Below are positions 29,756-38,952 of a stretch of 40,566 nt of DNA, one piece after another (positions within the stretch are counted from its first letter, which is position 1; every line of letters begins with the position of its first letter). The position numbers and the translations under genes are program-made. The stretch comes from a virus, in IMG/VR virus record IMGVR_UViG_3300006802_000025, positions 1 to 40,566 of that record; one strand, 5' to 3'. The notes below the pieces were generated by a model, which worked only from the letters and a program-made list of their open reading frames with translations, did no database searches and was not told the origin of the DNA.

Positions 29756-32161
29756 TTATTCCCCTGAGTTGCTTAGTCCTCTTAATGCTACACCAGAAAT
29801 GTTCAAAGGGGTACATTCATCTGTTTCAATAACAAAAAATTGTTCCCTGTCAGAACTCTGTGGTAATTCATAAGTATAATCTTTTGTAGCAGTAAGTCCA
29901 GAGGCTAATCCTTCCGAAGCATAGAGAGGAGTATCTAATGAGCCGTATTTGAACTTTCCGCTTTTGTAACACTGTACGGTTACTCGGTCAATTCTATGAA
30001 CATCTCCAACTGGAGACCCATATTGTGAACCTTGGTACTGAGGAAGTGCTCTAATTCTTGATTTGTAGGGTACTCCAACAACATAAGGCTTCCCTGTCTC
30101 CTGTGCCGCCAAAAACTCGGCAGAAAGAGTAATGTCTGTGTCGACCATTGAGCTTGTCACAATGCCAACATCACAAACAACACCCTCTGTGTAGAATACA
30201 ATTCGTGCATCCCCGATCATTCTGACAATATTAATTGCCACATAACGAATATCTTCAACATCAGAAGAAAATGTATAAGAAAGAAAACTATCTAAGTGAA
30301 GCCTATCGTCAACAGGGTACTGCTCTGTTGAATCAGTATTGTCGTCAACAGCTTGAATACCAATTGCTTTAATATCAGAAGCCACTCCGCTATAGTCAGA
30401 TAACGCATTGTATATGATGTAACAGATATCTGTTGTCGCACAAATATCATCAACATTTACTGCATACAGCCACGGTGAAAATCCTGCAACTTGAGTGTTA
30501 GAATCTAATGAAAGAGCATAAACCTTTTTTTCTGGGGTCAGAATTAAAAGAATACGCATTTTCTCAAACCACTGCATCTTTTCAATCTTAAATGGTAGGC
30601 CAGAAAGAATTGTGCTTAGTTTGATATCGACTGACTCATAATCCCTATCTTCAACAGAAATAGCTCTTAGCTCAGAGCCATTGTTGGCACTGTAAATGAT
30701 CTTTCTGTCTCCATCTGCTGGCTGAATAAAGTCTGAATTAATTGAACCGAAACGAATTTGAGCCGCAGTATCCCTAGAGAATACTCTATCAACTGTAATC
30801 TGGTATTCACCTGAAGAAGTTCCTAAGTGAAGTCTTCTTCTAGACCCCATCCATCTGATTTCCTGCCCATTTCCATCACTAAACGAAAGCGAAAACCCAC
30901 GTCTATTGGCATTGGCAGAATCAAAGTACAACATTCCTGAAACATCAGAAGTCGAAGCATCTTGGATAAGAGTATCTGCCATCATACCTTGATAGTCCAA
31001 GGGAGAACTGTTGTTAATCGCCGCGGCAAAAACAGTGGAAGTATTATCGTTCCCAGAGTTTGCAAATAAAAGTCTGCTCAGGTATGTGCCACAAACTTTT
31101 GGAAATCCGGCCCCAAGGTTCCATGTGGAGATAGTAAAGAAAGATTCTCCAAGAGCATTTATTTCACCACCTACTGTTTGAATAGCTCTGTATCTTTGAT
31201 ATTCAACACCGCTTCGTGTAATTGTACCCGGAATAGGGAATGTTAAAAAGAAAACAGCTTCTTTTGAATCTACTGTTTTAATTCTAATATAAGCACCAGT
31301 AAAAAAACTCGAAGATAATGTATCTGGAATAATGGACAATGGTATATCTACAAGGCGAACAAATTTCATGTCGTCTGTAGTTAAAATTCCCGGAGTCGTC
31401 AGTGAGCCAGTTTGACCTGACTGTTCAAGTAAGAACACAAGTGTTGATGTTGAAGTATTAGTAAAGTTAAACGGATAGTTTGTGCAGTACATTGGATTTG
31501 CATAAGGAACGGCACTTGGAAAAGTCCCATTCTTTAGCAATGCCTGTAAATTTACAAAGTACGGGTACATTATAAATGTGCGCACAGGTCTAGAATTTGG
31601 GCCAATGTCTTTTGTTTCTGTATCTACAAGAGAAACTGCAAATGGAAAACTGTCCGTAGTAAAAACAACAGTTCTGTCACTGATCTGCGTATATTGTATA
31701 ATTGTTAGGTACTGATTTAAGTATTGCTCAAGGCTTGAGTCAACACCCCCTAAAGAAGTATTAAACGCTCTCATTCTTGGCATAGTAGATGAGCCAGAAG
31801 AATCCGCCCCAAAGACTTGGACATTGGTTCTTGCGCCACCGTCAATTCTTAGGTACTGAGGATATGCTGTGCCTAGCGTATCAACTTCATTAAAGGCATA
31901 TCTTTTATTAAAGCTAAAAAGATAACTTACCCCAAGAAGTTTAAATGCAAAATTTTGAACCGTATCAGTAGAGCTTGCATTGTCAATGTAGCCAAGTGAG
32001 ACATTTAAGCCTTTTCTTCTGCGAGTTGCCCCAATGGAATCAATCCAATTGTTCTGGAACTCTTCGGCAGATGAGTCAATCCCTTCAATATCTTTTCTAC
32101 CCCTGACAAGAGGAGAACATAGACCGTTCTTAAATGTCGCAATTAATGTATTGTACTTCAT
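29756..32161 (-). CDS. Tail tubular protein B / nozzle, gp12-like (801 aa)
   Basis: The N-terminus shows the typical opening of this family: a short strand, F-K-N-G-L-C-S-P-L-V-R-G-R-K-D, then NNWIDSIGATRRRKG. The rest is a long beta-rich propeller-like sequence without membrane spans. In T7-like and BPP-1-like phages this protein closes the short tail and contacts the receptor. The start overlaps the stop of the gp11-like gene (TAATG), so the two tail proteins are coupled. Confidence 0.8.
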   Translation of the reverse strand: MKYNTLIATFKNGLCSPLVRGRKDIEGIDSSAEEFQNNWIDSIGATRRRKGLNVSLGYIDNASSTDTVQNFAFKLLGVSYLFSFNKRYAFNEVDTLGTAYPQYLRIDGGARTNVQVFGADSSGSSTMPRMRAFNTSLGGVDSSLEQYLNQYLTIIQYTQISDRTVVFTTDSFPFAVSLVDTETKDIGPNSRPVRTFIMYPYFVNLQALLKNGTFPSAVPYANPMYCTNYPFNFTNTSTSTLVFLLEQSGQTGSLTTPGILTTDDMKFVRLVDIPLSIIPDTLSSSFFTGAYIRIKTVDSKEAVFFLTFPIPGTITRSGVEYQRYRAIQTVGGEINALGESFFTISTWNLGAGFPKVCGTYLSRLLFANSGNDNTSTVFAAAINNSSPLDYQGMMADTLIQDASTSDVSGMLYFDSANANRRGFSLSFSDGNGQEIRWMGSRRRLHLGTSSGEYQITVDRVFSRDTAAQIRFGSINSDFIQPADGDRKIIYSANNGSELRAISVEDRDYESVDIKLSTILSGLPFKIEKMQWFEKMRILLILTPEKKVYALSLDSNTQVAGFSPWLYAVNVDDICATTDICYIIYNALSDYSGVASDIKAIGIQAVDDNTDSTEQYPVDDRLHLDSFLSYTFSSDVEDIRYVAINIVRMIGDARIVFYTEGVVCDVGIVTSSMVDTDITLSAEFLAAQETGKPYVVGVPYKSRIRALPQYQGSQYGSPVGDVHRIDRVTVQCYKSGKFKYGSLDTPLYASEGLASGLTATKDYTYELPQSSDREQFFVIETDECTPLNISGVALRGLSNSGE

Positions 32162-32721
32162 TAGCGCCTCGCTGATGTAAAGGCGTTAATAATCCACTCC
32201 ATAGGGATACCTTGCTGAGCGGAGTATGATCTGCACGACCTTAACATTTCATTTACTCTAGCGTCTAATTTTTCTTGAAACGTCGAAGACTGAGTTAATT
32301 GAAAGCTAATATCAAACGCCAGATATAACGCTAGAACTTCGACAAACATAGGGTCAAATAGGTCAGTATCAGTAACTCTTTTAATGTATTTTAATTTGAG
32401 GTCTTCATTCCCATTTGTAAGAATGTAATTTCCTTCCCTCGTCCATTTAGTATAAGGACAATCATCAACCTCTAAAGGTCTTAAGCAATCGGAAGGAAGT
32501 TCAAAGCGGTACAGCCAACCAAACGCAGGTGGAGTTGGGTCAACTGTTAAGATAGTTCTTTCAAGTGAAAACTTAAATGGATAGTGATAGAGAAGCATGT
32601 CTCTAATAATCGGATACTGCGTTGAAACTGTAATAGCTCTTTTGTTATTATCAGCCAGCGAAGTAATTTTTTCAGACCCCGCTTTAATTAGAGCAGAGTT
32701 ACAGATAGATAATTCAGACAT
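32161..32721 (-). CDS. Tail tubular protein A / adaptor, gp11-like (186 aa)
   Basis: LSICNSALIKAGSEKITSL, followed by HYPFKFSLERT and FELPSDCLRP, matches the gp11-like tail adaptor family that joins portal to tail. The length (186 aa) is right for the family. GGGAG lies 7 bases before the ATG. It follows a strong terminator, so its transcript may rely on readthrough or a separate promoter that I do not see. Confidence 0.8.
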   Translation of the reverse strand: MSELSICNSALIKAGSEKITSLADNNKRAITVSTQYPIIRDMLLYHYPFKFSLERTILTVDPTPPAFGWLYRFELPSDCLRPLEVDDCPYTKWTREGNYILTNGNEDLKLKYIKRVTDTDLFDPMFVEVLALYLAFDISFQLTQSSTFQEKLDARVNEMLRSCRSYSAQQGIPMEWIINAFTSARR

Positions 32722-32735
32722 AGTGTTCTCCCAAT

Positions 32736-32754
32736 AAAAAGGGGCCGAAGCCCC
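32736..32754 (-). terminator. Rho-independent terminator with UUCG loop after the head genes
   Basis: On the minus strand GGGGC-TTCG-GCCCC is followed by TTTTT (plus positions 32736-32754). A 5-bp all-GC stem with the very stable UUCG tetraloop is a textbook terminator. It lies just after the small post-capsid gene and should make capsid transcripts more abundant than tail transcripts. Confidence 0.92.
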
Positions 32755-32760
32755 TGTTGA

Positions 32761-33087
32761 TTAGTCTAACACATATTCAATGAATACGTAAATATCTGTT
32801 GACGGAGAAGCTCCAACCGTAAAGGTTACAACTGTTTCCGCAGACATTTGCGCCATTGGTGCTACTGAATAAGAAGGAGAAGTTCCCCCGCCTACGTTAG
32901 AGCAACGAAGAACTCTTGCGCCTTTTGGTAGCTTACCAATGGAAACAACGTCAGCTTCTACTGCTCCACCTGCCAGAATGTAGTCAAGAAGAACTCTCAC
33001 TCTTCCGCCCATTGACCCCGGTTCAGCTTGCTCGCTAGGTACATTGACAAATTCTTTTGCGTAATTAACGCCATTTTTTGCAGCCAT
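32761..33087 (-). CDS. Small post-capsid structural protein, cement-like (108 aa)
   Basis: The protein is beta-rich and small (VRVLLDYILAGGAVEADVVSIGKLPKGARVLRCS, VVTFTVGASPSTDIYVFIEYVLD). It lies directly after the capsid gene, the place of the Bbp16-like cement protein in BPP-1. GGAGA lies 6 bases before the ATG. A terminator follows at once, so it shares the capsid transcript and probably is made in high copy. Similarity to Bbp16 is by layout and overall pattern. Confidence 0.65.
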   Translation of the reverse strand: MAAKNGVNYAKEFVNVPSEQAEPGSMGGRVRVLLDYILAGGAVEADVVSIGKLPKGARVLRCSNVGGGTSPSYSVAPMAQMSAETVVTFTVGASPSTDIYVFIEYVLD

Positions 33088-33105
33088 AAAATCTCCAAAT
33101 TGGTT

Positions 33106-33127
33106 ATAGGGGAGGTCAGTCCCCTAT
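33106..33127 (-). other. Hairpin between capsid and cement-like genes
   Basis: ATAGGGG (33106-33112 as ATAGGGG on plus) and CCCCTAT (33121-33127) form a 7-bp stem with an 8-base loop. No T-run follows on the minus strand, so an mRNA-stability or attenuation role is more likely than termination. Confidence 0.5.
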
Positions 33128-33131
33128 TAAA

Positions 33132-34073
33132 TTATAGTTCAGAAGTAACTACTTCAACAACCTTTACTTCTTCCATACGAGTTGCCCCGATTGTCATAGA
33201 AGTGAAAATTTGAACAGAGTAGTTTTTACCCGGTAACTCGTCGATTCTAGCTACAATGTCTTGAGCCTTAGCGAAAAGAATACCTGTCTTCTCCCAAGCG
33301 ATACATCTGCGACCTTTAGACGCTGTAACTGTACCTGTTCCTGCACCGTAGACACCGTTTGTTACAGTGTAAGTTACGTTTGAAGCAGGGCGTGGAAGTC
33401 TTTCAGAGTGGATAAAACGGAAGCCCATGAATGAGTCAACCGCACCTTGAACTAGCGCTTTTACGTTAGCGTAGTCGGCAGAAGTAACTTCTGTTTGACC
33501 AAGTAACGAGTCTTGCTCCTCAGCAGAGTAAGCGAAGAAAAGCTCAGTTGTGTCAACTTCGTTTTGGTTGAACTTCTTTTTTACCGCTCTTAGCGTTTTC
33601 ACGTTAAGACCAACACCTGTAGTAGTCGCGCCGTCAAAAGCAACAACCTTTTGAGTGTTTGGAAGAACTACTGGAATAGTCCCGTCTTTTCCTGTGTACG
33701 CTGTACCTAAAGCGGCTTCGATGATTACGTCGTCCATCGAACGGCCCATTGCGTTTCTAGCCGCAATTGAGTACTCGTTTTCTGGATCGTAGATCATACG
33801 AAGTTTGTCGACTTTATCGACTAGATCAGCGTGATCGAAGTCGTCGATGAAGCAAGCACGTCTTCCATGCGGAGTATCTGAGTAAACAGTATCCGAGTGA
33901 CGGCCTGTTCTGCGTCTCGCCGATACTGTCCCAATGAAGTCATAAAAGTCTTTTTCGCCTTTCTGCATTTCATTGCGGCAGTGCATAGCAAAGCGCGAAC
34001 CTTTTTGTTGTGATAAGTGAAATACGTTACTTGAGTACGCATTTACAAAATTTACAGGAACTAAGTTTGACAT
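33132..34073 (-). CDS. Major capsid protein (313 aa)
   Basis: It is the major head protein, called by position after scaffold and portal and by features of BPP-1-type (HK97-fold) capsid proteins. These include an N-terminal arm with FHLSQQKGSRF, a beta E-loop-like region (GRRACFIDDFDHADLVDK), DVIIEAALGTAYTGKDG and a C-terminal strand block (NYSVQIFTSMTIGATRMEEVKVVEV). AGGAGA lies 5 bases before the ATG. A private promoter and long hairpin lie upstream, consistent with high expression. Confidence 0.85.
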   Translation of the reverse strand: MSNLVPVNFVNAYSSNVFHLSQQKGSRFAMHCRNEMQKGEKDFYDFIGTVSARRRTGRHSDTVYSDTPHGRRACFIDDFDHADLVDKVDKLRMIYDPENEYSIAARNAMGRSMDDVIIEAALGTAYTGKDGTIPVVLPNTQKVVAFDGATTTGVGLNVKTLRAVKKKFNQNEVDTTELFFAYSAEEQDSLLGQTEVTSADYANVKALVQGAVDSFMGFRFIHSERLPRPASNVTYTVTNGVYGAGTGTVTASKGRRCIAWEKTGILFAKAQDIVARIDELPGKNYSVQIFTSMTIGATRMEEVKVVEVVTSEL

Positions 34074-34181
34074 AAAAATCTCCTAAGAATTAAAGTTACT
34101 TTTTGCATTTCAGCTAAAGATTATCCCTAATGGGGTCTTTAATTTAAGGAGAGTGATACTACTTGTTGTGGGGCTTTAAAA

Positions 34182-34223
34182 GCTTATCCTAGAATCATTC
34201 TCTCTATGACTACTAGGATAAGC
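34182..34223 (-). other. Long hairpin upstream of the capsid gene
   Basis: GCTTATCCTAG (34182-34192) pairs perfectly with CTAGGATAAGC (34213-34223). Inside, six more pairs form with one bulge around an AGAGAGA loop (minus-strand reading), then TTTT follows on the minus strand. It could terminate scaffold transcripts, protect the 5' end of capsid mRNA, or both. Confidence 0.7.
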
Positions 34224-34244
34224 GCAATGCGTTTTTTCTGTCAA
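34215..34244 (-). promoter_or_regulatory. Candidate sigma-70 promoter for the capsid gene
   Basis: On the minus strand, consensus TTGACA (34239-34244) lies directly after the scaffold stop, with an 18-bp spacer and TATCCT (34215-34220, four of six). Transcription would start near 34208, inside the hairpin arm and about 135 bases before the capsid ATG. Confidence 0.5.
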
Positions 34245-35150
34245 CTATTTTTGCATTAAAATTTCTTGATATTTTAACATATCTTTTAGTCTATCACCGT
34301 GTGATGGGTTAGACTTATCAAGGTATGCCTTATCAGTAAATAATGCGTTGATAGCTTTCTGAGCTTCATCTTTACTCATTCCGTACTGAGCAGTGATGTC
34401 TTTCTGGAATACGTCCTCTTGTTTTAGTTTAGAGCCAATCATGGCAAAAACCTCAATAAGTTTCGGATCGTCACCTAAACCTGTTTGATTTAAGTAGTCA
34501 ATGAAAGAGTCTCCGCCAAAATGCTTAGCCGTTAGGTTTGAACGATGGGCGTTTTTCTTGAAACCTTCTTCCCCCCACTTCTCTCTTAGCCCTTGAATTC
34601 CTTGCTGTCTTTGTTGGATAGTCTCAGTTTCGTCAGCCTTTACTAATGAGTCTAGTTCAGAAGTAACGTAGTCCATTACAGACTGAAGTTGGTTTGGAAG
34701 AATGTTATTTTTTAGAGCCAATTCTTTTAGCGCCTTTGACTTTTCGCCAGAAAAAATTGACTGTTCCGCCAACTTAACTTCATACTTGTCAGGTGTTTCT
34801 GGAAGTCCTAGCTTACTAATGTATGCTTTGATCTCTTCTGGAGAAGCATTTTTGCCCGGAACTACAACCTTGTCAGCCCCAACCATTCTTGCCGCATGGA
34901 CATAACTCTTTACTACAGAGCCAATATCCTTATGGTTTTTCATGATTGGATCGTTGATTAGGTCAGCGTCAATACCTTTCAGCCATTCTGGAGTCTGTGC
35001 TCCTCCGGCATTTGGATCGGGATTACCTCCGCCAGCGCCACCCGCATTTGGATCAGGGTTTCCACCACCTGCTCCTGCTCCTCCGCCTCCGGCACCGCCA
35101 TCCCCTCCCATGGTTGTGTTCATTAGAAATTCTTTCTTAGCAAAAATCAT
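34245..35150 (-). CDS. Scaffolding/capsid assembly protein (301 aa)
   Basis: The N-terminus carries a long Gly-rich stretch with two copies of GGGNPDPNAGGA. The rest is helical and charged (LPETPDKYEVKL, then a long Lys/Glu-rich region), typical of phage scaffolds. It lies between portal-side genes and the capsid gene. The ATG at 35150 overlaps the preceding stop and has AAGGGAG upstream; a second ATG at 35123 has a weaker site. The function should be to template head assembly and then leave the prohead. Confidence 0.75.
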   Translation of the reverse strand: MIFAKKEFLMNTTMGGDGGAGGGGAGAGGGNPDPNAGGAGGGNPDPNAGGAQTPEWLKGIDADLINDPIMKNHKDIGSVVKSYVHAARMVGADKVVVPGKNASPEEIKAYISKLGLPETPDKYEVKLAEQSIFSGEKSKALKELALKNNILPNQLQSVMDYVTSELDSLVKADETETIQQRQQGIQGLREKWGEEGFKKNAHRSNLTAKHFGGDSFIDYLNQTGLGDDPKLIEVFAMIGSKLKQEDVFQKDITAQYGMSKDEAQKAINALFTDKAYLDKSNPSHGDRLKDMLKYQEILMQK

Positions 35151-35419
35151 CTTCGTCTCCCTTCTGATTGTCCCTCGCGTAGAATCTCTTCTAGCATAGC
35201 GGGATCAGTGTTTATGGTTTTTAGAATACGTAGCACTACGCTACGCGCTCCCTCGTTGTATGCTGTCTGGTATGGATCATCTGAGATTGTAGAATTAAAG
35301 ACGTGGAATGTTCGGCACATGTCTGCCAGAATTGCTCTGCCGTCGTCTGTGTTGAATAATGCTCGATACTTAAGAAGTAACTCAGCCTTCTTGCTTCTAC
35401 CTACAAATGGAATTTCCAT
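35147..35419 (-). CDS. Bbp19-like small head-module protein (90 aa)
   Basis: The pattern LLKYRALFNTDDGRAILADMCRTFHV...EGARSVVLRILKTINTDP resembles the Bbp19 family found between portal and scaffold genes of BPP-1-like phages: an early TDDGRxxLADM helix, then an EGxR motif. The precise role in assembly is not known. It starts 1 base after the portal stop and overlaps the scaffold start by 4 bases. Confidence 0.65.
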   Translation of the reverse strand: MEIPFVGRSKKAELLLKYRALFNTDDGRAILADMCRTFHVFNSTISDDPYQTAYNEGARSVVLRILKTINTDPAMLEEILREGQSEGRRR

Positions 35420-35420
35420 A

Positions 35421-37031
35421 TTACTCCTGTGCTGCTTTTGCCACGTTTACGGCAGTCTTAGATTGAACTTCGCTATTTGCGATTTGTCTCTCTTCTTCGA
35501 GTTGTTGTGCTCTAGACTGTCTCATCTTATCAATTGCCTCTTGTTCGTTCAGCAATGATAAATTAGTTCCGTATGATTTGAAAGCAAAATTTACTGCCTT
35601 ATCTCCGTTAATCAAATCAAGTACTTGCGGTTGTGCCTTAGCAATTTCCATTGACATTGCCCAAGAGCGCATAAAGTTTTCTGCGTCCACTGACTCTTGT
35701 GCACGGGCAAGCTGAGATACGAATTTGATTTCGAGCTTCTTATCTTTAAGCTCCGGTGGAAGTGCTGGAAATAATCCTCTCCTAGCCATAATTCCGAATA
35801 CGCGTTGAACAGTTGGTCTAAGGAACTCATTCTGTAATCTTCCCAAGATTGGTGACATTGTTCTAAGGTATTCATCTCTTCTCTGCATTACTTCAACCGT
35901 AGTCATTCTGTCGTTTTCGACTAAGTGCAGTTGGTCAATGTAGAACGCTTGTTTAATTTTCGCGTGCACTCTTTCCAGAATATCGTCGCCAATAGATAGG
36001 TTCCCGCCAATGTTTAATGGCTCGATTCTATCCTTAGTTCCAGCTCTGTAATAGTTGGTCCCGCGTGGTTCAAGTTTTACAGGTAGTAATACCCCCTCAT
36101 CTGGAACTTGTAAAGGTGGAGCAATAACAACTTGAGCTTGCTCAATGAACGCTTTCATCATCGCATCTGCCATCATGATATCCGGCAATGCTTTCATGGC
36201 CGGCGATCTACCTAGCATCTCTCCAGAGATTTTTGACATTCTTGGAGTGATACATGGATTCTCTTCAAATCCCGACTTCTTAAGAATCACGTTCCATTCT
36301 TTAAGAACATGGATAGAAGTAATCGGTAATACTGCGTGACGTAGTTTTGGAGGAAGTCTATTGCTTGGCTCAATGGCATGAATAATGCATACCTTTTTAA
36401 GAGGATCTTTAAACCTCATCTCTTCCAATTCTTTAGGAATTGTATCTGGATACGCCTCAGACAATTGGTCTAAAGTGTATTCGTATTTATAGTAATGTGT
36501 GTCAATAATACCTAAGTGGTTCTCAGATACCGCTGACTCGTAGATAGGTCTTGAGGTAAATCGAACAACGTCAAGCTCATCTTCCTCAATCTTCATGTGC
36601 CCTGTACCAATAGAGCATAGCTCTTGATACACTTCATGAATCTCAGATTGGAAATTAGAGTTGTTCATTACAGAGATCATCAATCTCGCCGAGTCCTGTA
36701 GCCATTTTGCAACGGCAGGAAGGCTGTCAATTAGAGGATCGCCACAAGATAAAGAGAACCAAACGCTTGCTGGGTTGGTAAGCATACCGTGAAACGCGGC
36801 AGAAAGCCTGTCTACGCAATGCACTCCGATAGCATCATACAACTGCCAGTCCTTCATCTCGCCGGGAACTTGGCCACCAAATACGAAATCCTTATTAGGC
36901 ATCGTGTACTTTGCAATTGTTTTCCAATGTGTCTTCCACACGCCCATTGCGGCATCAAGCTTTGCATACTTGTTACAAATATACTCAACTGTGTCGCTAG
37001 AATTTCCGGTCATTGGTACTGTAGTTGCCAT
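35421..37031 (-). CDS. Portal / head-tail connector protein (536 aa)
   Basis: It forms the dodecameric DNA gateway of the head. The opening (YAKLDAAMGVWKTHWKTIAKYTMPN), followed by QLYDAIGVHCVDRLSAAFHGMLTNPASVWFSL, is characteristic of T7-like/podoviral portal proteins, as is the length. LDLI and a long C-terminal helix with many Gln/Glu fit the crown region. The ATG overlaps the preceding stop (TAATG). TerL upstream and scaffold downstream complete the packaging-head module. Confidence 0.88.
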   Translation of the reverse strand: MATTVPMTGNSSDTVEYICNKYAKLDAAMGVWKTHWKTIAKYTMPNKDFVFGGQVPGEMKDWQLYDAIGVHCVDRLSAAFHGMLTNPASVWFSLSCGDPLIDSLPAVAKWLQDSARLMISVMNNSNFQSEIHEVYQELCSIGTGHMKIEEDELDVVRFTSRPIYESAVSENHLGIIDTHYYKYEYTLDQLSEAYPDTIPKELEEMRFKDPLKKVCIIHAIEPSNRLPPKLRHAVLPITSIHVLKEWNVILKKSGFEENPCITPRMSKISGEMLGRSPAMKALPDIMMADAMMKAFIEQAQVVIAPPLQVPDEGVLLPVKLEPRGTNYYRAGTKDRIEPLNIGGNLSIGDDILERVHAKIKQAFYIDQLHLVENDRMTTVEVMQRRDEYLRTMSPILGRLQNEFLRPTVQRVFGIMARRGLFPALPPELKDKKLEIKFVSQLARAQESVDAENFMRSWAMSMEIAKAQPQVLDLINGDKAVNFAFKSYGTNLSLLNEQEAIDKMRQSRAQQLEEERQIANSEVQSKTAVNVAKAAQE

Positions 37032-37348
37032 TAGTAGCCCCCTCCGCCCATAACTGTTTGTTGTGTGGTAACACCAGCAGTTTGAAGTCTCTTTTGCGTT
37101 TCTTTCATATTCTTGTTATTTTTGATAGCAAGTTGTTGCTCTGCCGTCAAGTTAACCATGCTCGGGTCAAAATCAACTTCAGTTTTCAATCCTGTGTTTT
37201 TGTCCGTTAGGTATGCTTTATTATTGTATAATTGTTCCCAGCTTCCACCTAAAATGGTTTTACTTGGATCATATGTTCTACCCGGGGCATATGGAGCCAG
37301 CCCAGATGAACCATTATTCTTTTTAAATAAATCACTAAGAAACGCCAT
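37031..37348 (-). CDS. Hypothetical 105-aa protein between TerL and portal
   Basis: AGGAGG lies 5 bases before the ATG. The protein is Gly/Asn/Thr-rich with a short N-terminal amphipathic helix (MAFLSDLFKKN), a helical middle (LTAEQQLAIKNNKNMKETQKRLQ) and a GGGGY tail. No family is recognised. It may be a minor head component or packaging accessory, judging only from position. Its stop overlaps the portal start. Confidence 0.6.
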   Translation of the reverse strand: MAFLSDLFKKNNGSSGLAPYAPGRTYDPSKTILGGSWEQLYNNKAYLTDKNTGLKTEVDFDPSMVNLTAEQQLAIKNNKNMKETQKRLQTAGVTTQQTVMGGGGY

Positions 37349-37350
37349 AT

Positions 37351-38682
37351 TTACCTCCTAAAAGGATTATGATTAAACTCCGCGTGACGTGGCAATTCTT
37401 TCATTTTATTCGATCTATGTGGGGAATGTACAGTAGCAAATACACGAAATCCATCTGCGCCATGAGATGCCCAGTTATGAAGAGGTGTATCTAGGAAGAT
37501 TTTATTCTTCGTATCCCATTTACGCTCATAGTTCCTTAAACAATCGACCCCGCGCTGAACGGCAGGGTTTGCCGTGTTGAACCAACATTTAGGCAGCAAC
37601 ATTCGTACCGCATTAATACCATCATCAACTGCCTGTCTAGGAGCAATACGTGCCGAGATTCCTAGCGTTCTAAGAGTCTCTTGTCTCGTAGTCCCTGTAC
37701 CAAGTTCCTTTGCCGCACCGTCATGTGGAATCCAGTGTTCATGGTAAACGTAAGGCCTATCTTTCAACTGCCGTGCGTACCACTCTAATCCGACCCCAGC
37801 GTTCTCAATATAGTCCACGATCCTGATCTCTCTACCAACCATCTGGACAAACCAAATCGTCGTAGAGTCACCAATACCTAAGTCCCAGAACGTAGAGACA
37901 GGTACACTTGGCTCGTAAGGAACAGACGTTAATCTACCCTGAGACTCAAGGTCATTAATGTATTTGCCGTAGTAAGCCCCAACTAGGGCCGCGGAGAATG
38001 AGCACTCGAACTCTTGTTCGTACTCTTCCTCGGACATCTCCATCTTGGCACCTCTAAGTTCTTCTTCGTCAATGATGCCAGTAATTGAAGCCTTTGCCAC
38101 AAATACAAACCACCCGAGATGCTTGAACTCTTCTTGTTGGAATTTGACCGCCTGTTTATACATATCGTAAAAAGCGTTCATCCCCTTTGGCGTACCAATA
38201 AAGATTGCCCATCCCTTCCTATCCGAGAGCGCTGGTCTTACAACCTGACCCCAGATCGTTGGATCACACTGAGCGTACTCATCTAAGATAACTCCATCTA
38301 AATAGAGTCCTCTAATTGAGTCTGGATTCTCAGAACCAAGTAGCCAGATAGTGATCTTATCACCACGGTCTGGTCTATAAATCTCGACTCTAAGCTTTGC
38401 CTCATTGATTTTAACTGTAGGGATATCCTTAACGTGATCCTTAAGATAAGTCCACGCCACACGTTCCGCCTGCCCATAAGTAGGAGCAACGTAGGCATAG
38501 TTAGGGTTAAGCTTCTCATTCTCAAACGCTTTAGTCAGTAAATGCGCCAGAGAAAACCTAGTCTTCCCAAAGCGTCTATGGCACACGATTACGTTAAACC
38601 TTCGCACCTTTCTATGAAGAAAGTCCTGCAAGGGTCTAGGCGAGTAACCAATACCAATCTTGACTACGTTTGTTTGCTCCAA
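37351..38682 (-). CDS. terL: Terminase large subunit (443 aa)
   Basis: It is the DNA-packaging motor and nuclease. The N-terminal ATPase has Walker A C34-H-R-R-F-G-K40-T41, an adenine-binding-like FN-VIV strand before it, Walker B GVILD134E135YA, and the coupling motif FIGTPKG. The C-terminal RNase-H-like nuclease begins with STFWD267LGIGDSTTIW, where D267 would be the first metal ligand. Length and motifs are complete. It follows two small genes and terS. Whether it cuts at cos or pac, or makes direct terminal repeats, cannot be told from the sequence. Confidence 0.93.
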   Translation of the reverse strand: MEQTNVVKIGIGYSPRPLQDFLHRKVRRFNVIVCHRRFGKTRFSLAHLLTKAFENEKLNPNYAYVAPTYGQAERVAWTYLKDHVKDIPTVKINEAKLRVEIYRPDRGDKITIWLLGSENPDSIRGLYLDGVILDEYAQCDPTIWGQVVRPALSDRKGWAIFIGTPKGMNAFYDMYKQAVKFQQEEFKHLGWFVFVAKASITGIIDEEELRGAKMEMSEEEYEQEFECSFSAALVGAYYGKYINDLESQGRLTSVPYEPSVPVSTFWDLGIGDSTTIWFVQMVGREIRIVDYIENAGVGLEWYARQLKDRPYVYHEHWIPHDGAAKELGTGTTRQETLRTLGISARIAPRQAVDDGINAVRMLLPKCWFNTANPAVQRGVDCLRNYERKWDTKNKIFLDTPLHNWASHGADGFRVFATVHSPHRSNKMKELPRHAEFNHNPFRR

Positions 38683-38952
38683 TTACTTCTTCCCTTTTTT
38701 CTTCTTAAGCGCCTTAACCACATTCCTAGTGATCTGTTCCGCCATATCAGCCCCTCTCTGAGAGTCTTGCTCGGCAATCTGCTTCTGCGCTGGATTCTTA
38801 ATGCTGTACTGCATAGTCTCCTCCGCACCTTTAAGATCGCCCTTCACAGCTTGCTCTTGAGCCGTGGCAACGTATGTATTCTCATTAGGAATGCCAGTAG
38901 CGCCCTTCTTGCGCATAATCTGGGCAAGTGTCTTTTCTTTTGCACTAGGCAT
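38683..38952 (-). CDS. Hypothetical 89-aa basic protein between TerS and TerL
   Basis: It is rich in Lys, Gln and Ala with a polylysine tail (KALKKKKGKK) and no hydrophobic core, suggesting a DNA- or RNA-binding or intrinsically disordered protein. Its start overlaps the end of the 38945-39139 gene by 8 bases, and its stop abuts the terL start. A packaging-accessory role is possible by position. Confidence 0.6.
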   Translation of the reverse strand: MPSAKEKTLAQIMRKKGATGIPNENTYVATAQEQAVKGDLKGAEETMQYSIKNPAQKQIAEQDSQRGADMAEQITRNVVKALKKKKGKK

